NCBI GenBank assembly: GCA_964364885.1
Contig: CAYIOA010000035.1
Location: 1 to 8,435, forward strand
Direction of reading: 5' to 3'
Source of the DNA: UBA73 sp964364885
Lineage (GTDB): Archaea; Nanobdellota; Nanobdellia; Pacearchaeales; GW2011-AR1
DNA length: 8,435 bases
Shown: piece after piece, positions 5,306-8,435 of the stretch
How positions within the stretch are numbered: the stretch's first letter is position 1
Layout of the letters: each line of letters starts with the position of its first letter
The notes under the pieces: model-generated
The model's input: only the letters and a program-made list of their open reading frames with translations
Databases searched by the model: none
What the model was told of the DNA's origin: nothing
Program-made: the position numbers and the translations under genes

Positions 5306-5832
5306 AAAATCTCTAATTCTCCAGATAAAACAATTCCATTACAGACATTGTTAATCAAGCCTTTATTAATTTTTTTTGCCTTATCAAAAGAAGTTTTGTT
5401 GAATTTGTGCAAACTTATTTTCCGATTTAAAATTTTTTCATATTTTTCTCCACGAAACTCTTTTTCTATATTTGATATGAGGCAAATATCAACATCGCTT
5501 TCTATTGAGTCCATAGCAAAAGCATAACTCCCGAACAAAATAATAACTGGAAAATCATAAGCTTTTTCAATATCCTCAATAAGGTGTGAAGTTCTAAGTT
5601 TTTCTAAGTTGTAGTATAATTTGAGATTCAAGACCTTTTTTGATAAGATTAGTTTATAAAAAGAGTATACGCCTTCTTTTTTTAGTGATAAAAATTCTTC
5701 CTTAGTCATCTTGTTTAAATATTGTCTTACTGTGGTATGATTTATTTTTAATATCCTAGAAAGCTGCCTAATACTGAACTGTTTATTGGGATCTTCAAAA
5801 AAGGGTGCAAGTATGGTTAATCTTATTTCCAT
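5302..5832 (-). CDS. HTH-MNT nucleotidyltransferase (antitoxin-like)
   Basis: A 176-residue fusion of an N-terminal winged helix (about 1-65; FSIRQLSRILKINHTTVRQYL at 19-39 is a clear helix-turn-helix) and a minimal nucleotidyltransferase domain. The latter has the strand VIILFGS and the motif GSX10DXD (Gly101-Ser102, Asp113-Val-Asp115), expected to bind Mg-ATP. The position where many relatives carry a third acidic residue reads KISLHKF, with no Asp. In known MntA-HepT type VII systems the MNT protein transfers AMP to a Tyr of the HEPN toxin. The HTH probably autoregulates the operon. The start is supported by a TATA box at -31 to -24, and three ATGGAAA boxes overlap this promoter. The gene overlaps its HEPN partner by 4 nt. 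Confidence 0.85.
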   Translation of the reverse strand: MEIRLTILAPFFEDPNKQFSIRQLSRILKINHTTVRQYLNKMTKEEFLSLKKEGVYSFYKLILSKKVLNLKLYYNLEKLRTSHLIEDIEKAYDFPVIILFGSYAFAMDSIESDVDICLISNIEKEFRGEKYEKILNRKISLHKFNKTSFDKAKKINKGLINNVCNGIVLSGELEIL

Positions 5833-5872
5833 TTGTAAATATTAGTTTCCATTAGTTTATAAATTTTTCCAT
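5826..5872. repeat. Three ATGGAAA boxes at 20-nt spacing (candidate operator)
   Basis: TTTCCAT occurs at 5826-5832, 5846-5852 and 5866-5872 on the + strand (ATGGAAA on the minus strand), with an exact 20-nt period, close to two helical turns. The copies bracket the TATA box, and the last contains the start codon. The arrangement suits binding of the HTH-MNT protein to one face of its own promoter. Confidence 0.5.
5856..5863 (-). promoter_or_regulatory. TATA box for the 5832-4895 HTH-MNT/HEPN pair
   Basis: TTTATAAA lies 31 to 24 nt before the ATG at 5832, the expected place for a leaderless transcript. It sits between the second and third ATGGAAA boxes, so a bound repressor would cover it. 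Confidence 0.6.
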
Positions 5873-5939
5873 ACTGTAAGTTAAACTTTCTTGTCTATTG
5901 GTTATTATGCTTCTGTTAGAGATTATTAACCTTAGTAAC

Positions 5940-5978
5940 ACGCCCCGCGAGATATTAATTTTAGTTAAAATTCTCACG
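5940..5978. repeat. Palindromic ~40-nt repeat, copy 2
   Basis: Direct repeat of the element at 4796-4835: ACGCCCC, one base, then a 28-nt identical core (5948-5975) with the AATTTTA-GT-TAAAATT inverted repeat and GAG/CTC ends. Same orientation, 1,143 nt apart core to core. It lies 32 nt past the stop of the HEPN gene ending at 6011, the same relative place as copy 1 has behind the other HEPN gene. The flanks differ (AGTAAC before this copy, GTTCA before copy 1). Confidence 0.85.
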
Positions 5979-6010
5979 AGTTAAATTGACATTTTTGGAT
6001 TCGAACAAAG

Positions 6011-6436
6011 TCATAAAACTTTCCTGATTTCTCGAATAAAAACTTCTGCATCATGTAGTGCTGTCTCAGAATCTTTTTTTTCAGGCTTGTATTCCAATCC
6101 ATACATGGCTTCATGCCTTTCAGTCCTATGAATCTCTAGAAGGTTTATTACAGGTGAGGGAATTTTATCTGAGTATTTCTCTTTTAGGTAAACAGAGATC
6201 GCATAATGGCTTTTTTCTTGTACTCCATCTTTGTATAATAGCGCTCTTGAAGCATGAAACATAGACATGTAGGATTCTAAGATAACAAAATCGAAGATAT
6301 TAAGTTTTAGCGCCTCTTTCGCTCTTTCAAGCCGACTTTCAGCTATTTCTAAAGATTTCTTTGATTTCTCTTTATCAGGTTTGACTTTTCTTAATAATCT
6401 AAATCTAAAACAATCTTCAGTATTTCTTATCTCCAT
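6011..6436 (-). CDS. HEPN-domain protein, UPF0332-like (toxin-like)
   Basis: A 141-residue helical protein of the UPF0332-type HEPN group. The layout is LLRKVKPDKEKSKKSLEIAE (14-33), then ERAKEALKLNIFDFVILESYMSMFHASRALLY (37-68) with the family hallmark MFHAxRALLY, EKSHYAI (74-80), the active-region motif HRTERHEAMYG (103-113) and a terminal helix ALHDAEVFIREIRKVL. The Arg104/Arg107-His108...Tyr112-Gly113 cluster corresponds to the R..x..ADYG motif of the group, not a strict RX4HXY. Its ATG overlaps the upstream HTH-MNT gene by 10 nt, so the two form a coupled pair. Expected role: RNase-like or cell-arresting toxin held in check by the MNT partner. A repeat copy follows 32 nt after the stop. 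Confidence 0.82.
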   Translation of the reverse strand: MEIRNTEDCFRFRLLRKVKPDKEKSKKSLEIAESRLERAKEALKLNIFDFVILESYMSMFHASRALLYKDGVQEKSHYAISVYLKEKYSDKIPSPVINLLEIHRTERHEAMYGLEYKPEKKDSETALHDAEVFIREIRKVL

Positions 6437-6978
6437 TTTGTTAATGGCAGCTCCCCATATAAGGGGATACCATGATTTATTATTTCATAATAGAATGGAT
6501 GGTCTTCTTTAGCCTTGCTATTCCATTCACTCCAACTAAAAAAATGAAGAGTTATCTCTTTATTCAATTTATTCTCGAATTCGCTCAAGTTCAAACGCTT
6601 CTCCTTTCCGATAATAAGAAGGTCAATATCGCTTTCTTCGTTGTCTTCTCCTTTAGCAAGAGAACCAAATAATGTAATAGAGGTTAAATTTGCTATATTC
6701 CTTTTTAGAAATTCAATTAATTCTGATTTTAATAAGTGCCTAATGCTATATGTTATTTTAGAGTGCTTGTAAAATAAGTTTTTTACATTTGCTTTCAAGT
6801 ATCTTAAATTAGCTCTTTTCTCTTCCAGAATTAAGCCTTCTTTAACCAGCACATCCGCATACTTTTTTGTTGCAAACGGGCTAATTTTCAGTTTTTTAGC
6901 AAGTTCCCGAATATAAACCTCTTTATAGGGATTAATTATAAAAAATTCTACAAATTTTATGAATTTTAATTCTTGCAT
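6427..6978 (-). CDS. HTH-MNT nucleotidyltransferase (antitoxin-like)
   Basis: A 183-residue protein from the start chosen here. An N-terminal winged helix (YIRELAKKLKISPFATKKYADVL at about 22-44, then a wing LEEKRANLRYLKAN) joins an MNT domain with strand LTSITLFGS and GSX10DXD (Gly105-Ser106, Asp117-Ile-Asp119). As in the other MNT protein of this window, the usual third acidic position reads EITLHFF with Leu-His. The role by family: AMPylation-based or binding-based neutralisation of the adjacent HEPN toxin and autoregulation through the HTH. An in-frame ATG at 7032 would add 18 lysine/asparagine-rich residues. I prefer 6978 because MQELKFIKFVEFF is a typical HTH start and the TATA-like boxes lie between the two ATGs. 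Confidence 0.83.
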   Translation of the reverse strand: MQELKFIKFVEFFIINPYKEVYIRELAKKLKISPFATKKYADVLVKEGLILEEKRANLRYLKANVKNLFYKHSKITYSIRHLLKSELIEFLKRNIANLTSITLFGSLAKGEDNEESDIDLLIIGKEKRLNLSEFENKLNKEITLHFFSWSEWNSKAKEDHPFYYEIINHGIPLYGELPLTKWR

Positions 6979-7000
6979 ACAATTGTTATTGTTTTTTATC

Positions 7001-7029
7001 CTAATAAACCTTTTGTTTTTATATAAAAA
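7001..7029 (-). promoter_or_regulatory. TATA-like boxes for the 6978-6011 HTH-MNT/HEPN pair
   Basis: Two candidates are seen on the minus strand. TTTATTAG at 7008-7001 is 30 to 23 nt before the ATG at 6978 (leaderless spacing). A stronger-looking TTTTTATATAAA within 7018-7029 would start RNA near 6996 with a short leader. Either one fits a start at 6978 and not 7032. Confidence 0.45.
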
Positions 7030-7077
7030 CATATGTTTTTGATTTTTATCACCTTGGCTTTAAAATGATCTCTTTAA

Positions 7078-7112
7078 CCAAATCAAGAAATATTTGGATG
7101 ATTGACTTGATT
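7078..7112. repeat. Overlapping inverted repeats between divergent promoters
   Basis: CCAAAT (7078-7083) pairs with ATTTGG (7092-7097), and AATCAAG (7081-7087) with CTTGATT (7106-7112). They lie midway between the minus-strand HTH-MNT gene and the plus-strand ABC gene. A regulator-binding site is possible, but such short repeats also arise by chance in A/T-rich DNA. Confidence 0.3.
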
Positions 7113-7150
7113 AAATTAAGATTTTCAGCAAAGCCAGCAAAAAACCAAAC

Positions 7151-7158
7151 ATTTAAAA
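7151..7158 (+). promoter_or_regulatory. TATA-like box for the ABC ATPase gene
   Basis: ATTTAAAA lies 30 to 23 nt before the ATG at 7181, giving a leaderless transcript. No Shine-Dalgarno motif is present. Confidence 0.6.
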
Positions 7159-7180
7159 CTCATCCTACAACTATATTTTT

Positions 7181-7876
7181 ATGACAACACTGATAGAACT
7201 TCAGGAAGTGAAAAAGCACTATGAAATGGGAGAGTCGCTCGTTAAAGCAGTAGATGGAATATCAATAAAAATAGAAAAAGGGGACTTTGTGGCGATAATG
7301 GGTCCCTCTGGAAGCGGAAAATCAACATCAATGAATCTAGTCGGCTCTTTAGATTTGCCGACGCACGGCGAAATCTACTTAGACAACAAAGACATTGCTC
7401 ATTTAGATGAATCTCAATTAGCGCAGATAAGGGGAAAGAAAATAGGCTTCATTTTCCAGAGTTTTAACTTAATACCAAATCTAACAGCCAAAGAAAACGT
7501 TATGCTTCCGATGTTATTTCAGGAGATTGAAAAAGAAGACAGAGAAGAAAGAGCAGAGGAATTATTGCGCTTAGTAGACTTAACAGACCGTATGGACCAC
7601 TATCCAAATCAATTATCAGGGGGACAGCAGCAGAGAGTAGCCATCGCCCGCTCACTTGCCAATGATCCAGAAGTCATTCTTGCAGATGAGCCGACTGGAA
7701 ACCTCGACACAAAAACAGGAGAGAAAGTTCTGCAATTCCTTGAAGAGCTGAACAAAAAAGGAAAGACGATAATCCTCGTGACGCACGATCCTCATCTCGC
7801 TCAAGAGCATGCAAGAACAATTTATTGGCTTAAAGATGGAAAGGTTGAAAAAGTAACAAGAAAACTAAAGAAATAA
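7181..7876 (+). CDS. ABC transporter ATP-binding protein, MacB/LolD type
   Basis: A 231-residue membrane-associated ATPase of the MacB/LolD/FtsE-like group, which powers FtsX-fold permeases that move lipoproteins, peptides or drugs or transmit mechanical signals. All nucleotide-binding motifs are intact: Walker A GPSGSGKST (41-49), the Q-loop in FIFQSFNL (90-97), the signature LSGGQQQR (145-152), Walker B VILADE (165-170), the D-loop GNLD (173-176) and the H-loop VTHD (200-203). The group marker FQSFNLIPNLTAxENVMLP is present, as is the A-loop Tyr14 region. No permease gene follows within the window: the next gene is a soluble hypothetical, and upstream is a divergent toxin-antitoxin pair. 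The partner must be elsewhere or beyond the window edge. More GC-rich and richer in standard codons than the toxin island, consistent with a core gene. Confidence 0.95.
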   Translation: MTTLIELQEVKKHYEMGESLVKAVDGISIKIEKGDFVAIMGPSGSGKSTSMNLVGSLDLPTHGEIYLDNKDIAHLDESQLAQIRGKKIGFIFQSFNLIPNLTAKENVMLPMLFQEIEKEDREERAEELLRLVDLTDRMDHYPNQLSGGQQQRVAIARSLANDPEVILADEPTGNLDTKTGEKVLQFLEELNKKGKTIILVTHDPHLAQEHARTIYWLKDGKVEKVTRKLKK

Positions 7877-7898
7877 TCCCTCCGGAACACCTTGCTCG

Positions 7899-7912
7899 AT
7901 TATTTTTAGATT
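7899..7912 (+). terminator. Possible U-tract terminator after the ABC ATPase
   Basis: ATTATTTTTAGATT begins about 23 nt past the stop at 7876. A T5 run between this gene and the promoter at 7947 could end transcription. Weak, position-based. Confidence 0.3.
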
Positions 7913-7946
7913 AATAATAATTACAAAGTAGTAACTAATAAAAAGA

Positions 7947-7956
7947 TTTATAAATA
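7947..7956 (+). promoter_or_regulatory. TATA box for the 7976 gene
   Basis: TTTATAAATA lies 29 to 20 nt before the ATG at 7976, a near-consensus archaeal TATA box with leaderless spacing. A GGAG at 7957-7960 is too far from the ATG to act as a ribosome binding site. Confidence 0.65.
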
Positions 7957-7975
7957 GGAGTTTTATAGAATTACT

Positions 7976-8435
7976 ATGGCATTAAAACTAAATGCAACAA
8001 GAGAAGCGTATCAAGAATTTTACGGCCAGAATGTAAAGCAAATGCCGAAATTGATAGCGGATGGTAGAGTTCCAATGAATGTTTCTCAACTGATGCAAAG
8101 ACGACTTGATGTTAGAAATTCTGATAAAGCCGTAAAGGGTTCTTATATGAATAATTATTTTGACACAGGCGATGCTGTTGTTTACCATCCTGATGGAAGA
8201 GTAAAGATTGTTCTTGATTCTCAAACTTTAAGAGATATGACTCCTGAAAGTCAAAGAAGCAGTGGAGCTTTAATTTTAACAAGCGAAGTTTATGACACAT
8301 TACAAGGCGAAGAATTTAAGAAGGGAAAATTAGGAAAGACAGAATCTCCATTATCAAGAGAAGATGTTAAAGCTCATCCAGTTTGGAAAGTTTTAGCAAG
8401 AGACCAAGGATTACTTAATGATTATGCTGATTATA
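7976..8435 (+). CDS. Hypothetical protein, 5' part only (runs off the window)
   Basis: An open frame of 153 codons with no stop before the window edge, so the gene is partial here. It begins MALKLNATREAYQEFYGQ; the start is fixed by the TATA box at -29. It is soluble and acidic to neutral. Striking blocks are PMNVSQLMQRRLDVR (about 34-48), NNYFDTGDAVVYHPDGRVKI (about 59-78), LDSQTLRDMTPESQRSSGAL (about 80-99) and HPVWKVLARDQGLLNDYADY near the end. These are regular, well-conserved-looking motifs with ordinary codon use, so the frame is surely coding. I recall similar uncharacterised proteins in nanoarchaeal-type genomes but cannot name a family. No catalytic signature is evident in this part. 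The opposite-strand frames across it are shadows. Confidence 0.85.
   Translation, partial: MALKLNATREAYQEFYGQNVKQMPKLIADGRVPMNVSQLMQRRLDVRNSDKAVKGSYMNNYFDTGDAVVYHPDGRVKIVLDSQTLRDMTPESQRSSGALILTSEVYDTLQGEEFKKGKLGKTESPLSREDVKAHPVWKVLARDQGLLNDYADY

Noticed and set aside
4796..5978. The two identical repeats as a CRISPR array
   Set aside because: Only two copies, more than 1.1 kb apart with genes between them, and no spacer-sized intervals or cas genes.
6058..6672. Plus-strand open frames opposite the HEPN/MNT genes
   Set aside because: Antisense to clear HEPN and MNT coding sequence, with no recognisable motifs.
6979..7032. ATG at 7032 as start of the upstream HTH-MNT gene
   Set aside because: It would put the likely TATA boxes inside the coding region and add a low-complexity Lys/Asn-rich tail not expected for the family.
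7092..7112. C/D-box-like motif (ATGATTGA) as a small guide RNA
   Set aside because: No matching D box at the right distance and no C'/D' pair; poor match to RUGAUGA.
7988..8300. Minus-strand open frames near the right edge
   Set aside because: Opposite an uninterrupted 153-codon plus-strand frame that has a strong TATA box and constrained protein motifs.

Overview
The window looks like a piece of an archaeal chromosome, most likely from a small AT-rich lineage of the DPANN/nanoarchaeal type. This is inferred from four things. Most independently transcribed genes have an archaeal TATA-like box (TTTAAATA, TTTATAAA and similar) about 19-31 nt before the start codon, which implies leaderless mRNAs. 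Shine-Dalgarno sites are essentially absent. Genes are packed with ATGA and TAATG overlaps. The gene families (HTH-MNT/HEPN pairs, an archaeal-style winged-helix/RelE pair, lineage-type hypotheticals) fit archaea. No marker gene fixes the taxon.

Region 1 (12-2709, + strand) is a pentose-phosphate/PRPP block: ribose-5-phosphate isomerase B (rpiB), then a promoter, then a tight cluster of winged-helix protein, RelE-like toxin, ribulose-phosphate 3-epimerase (rpe) and PRPP synthetase (prs). RpiB and Rpe interconvert pentose 5-phosphates and Prs turns ribose-5-phosphate into PRPP for nucleotide synthesis. The toxin-antitoxin-like pair sits inside this unit, with ATGA overlaps on both sides of the toxin gene. 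The 3' end of prs may carry a frameshift.

Region 2 (2761-3920, +) is a two-gene unit with its own promoter: a zincin-like HExxE protein and a GNAT (BioF2/FemAB-like) acyltransferase. It is followed at 3944-4060 by two consecutive nested hairpins whose inner stems are diverged copies 53 nt apart with compensatory changes.

Region 3 (4121-6978, - strand) is a defence/toxin-antitoxin-like island: one unrecognised 200-residue protein and two different HTH-MNT/HEPN pairs in tandem. Each pair is followed by a copy of the same ~40-nt palindromic repeat (4796-4835 and 5940-5978), so the island has a [promoter-antitoxin-toxin-repeat] cassette layout. The promoter of the second pair carries three ATGGAAA boxes exactly 20 nt apart around the TATA box.

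Region 4 (7181-8435, +) holds a MacB/LolD-type ABC transporter ATPase without an adjacent permease, then the 5' part of a conserved-looking hypothetical gene that runs off the window. The most interesting material is the repeat-bounded HEPN/MNT cassettes, the nested double-hairpin element, and the toxin pair translationally linked to rpe-prs. None of the functional calls was tested by a database search.
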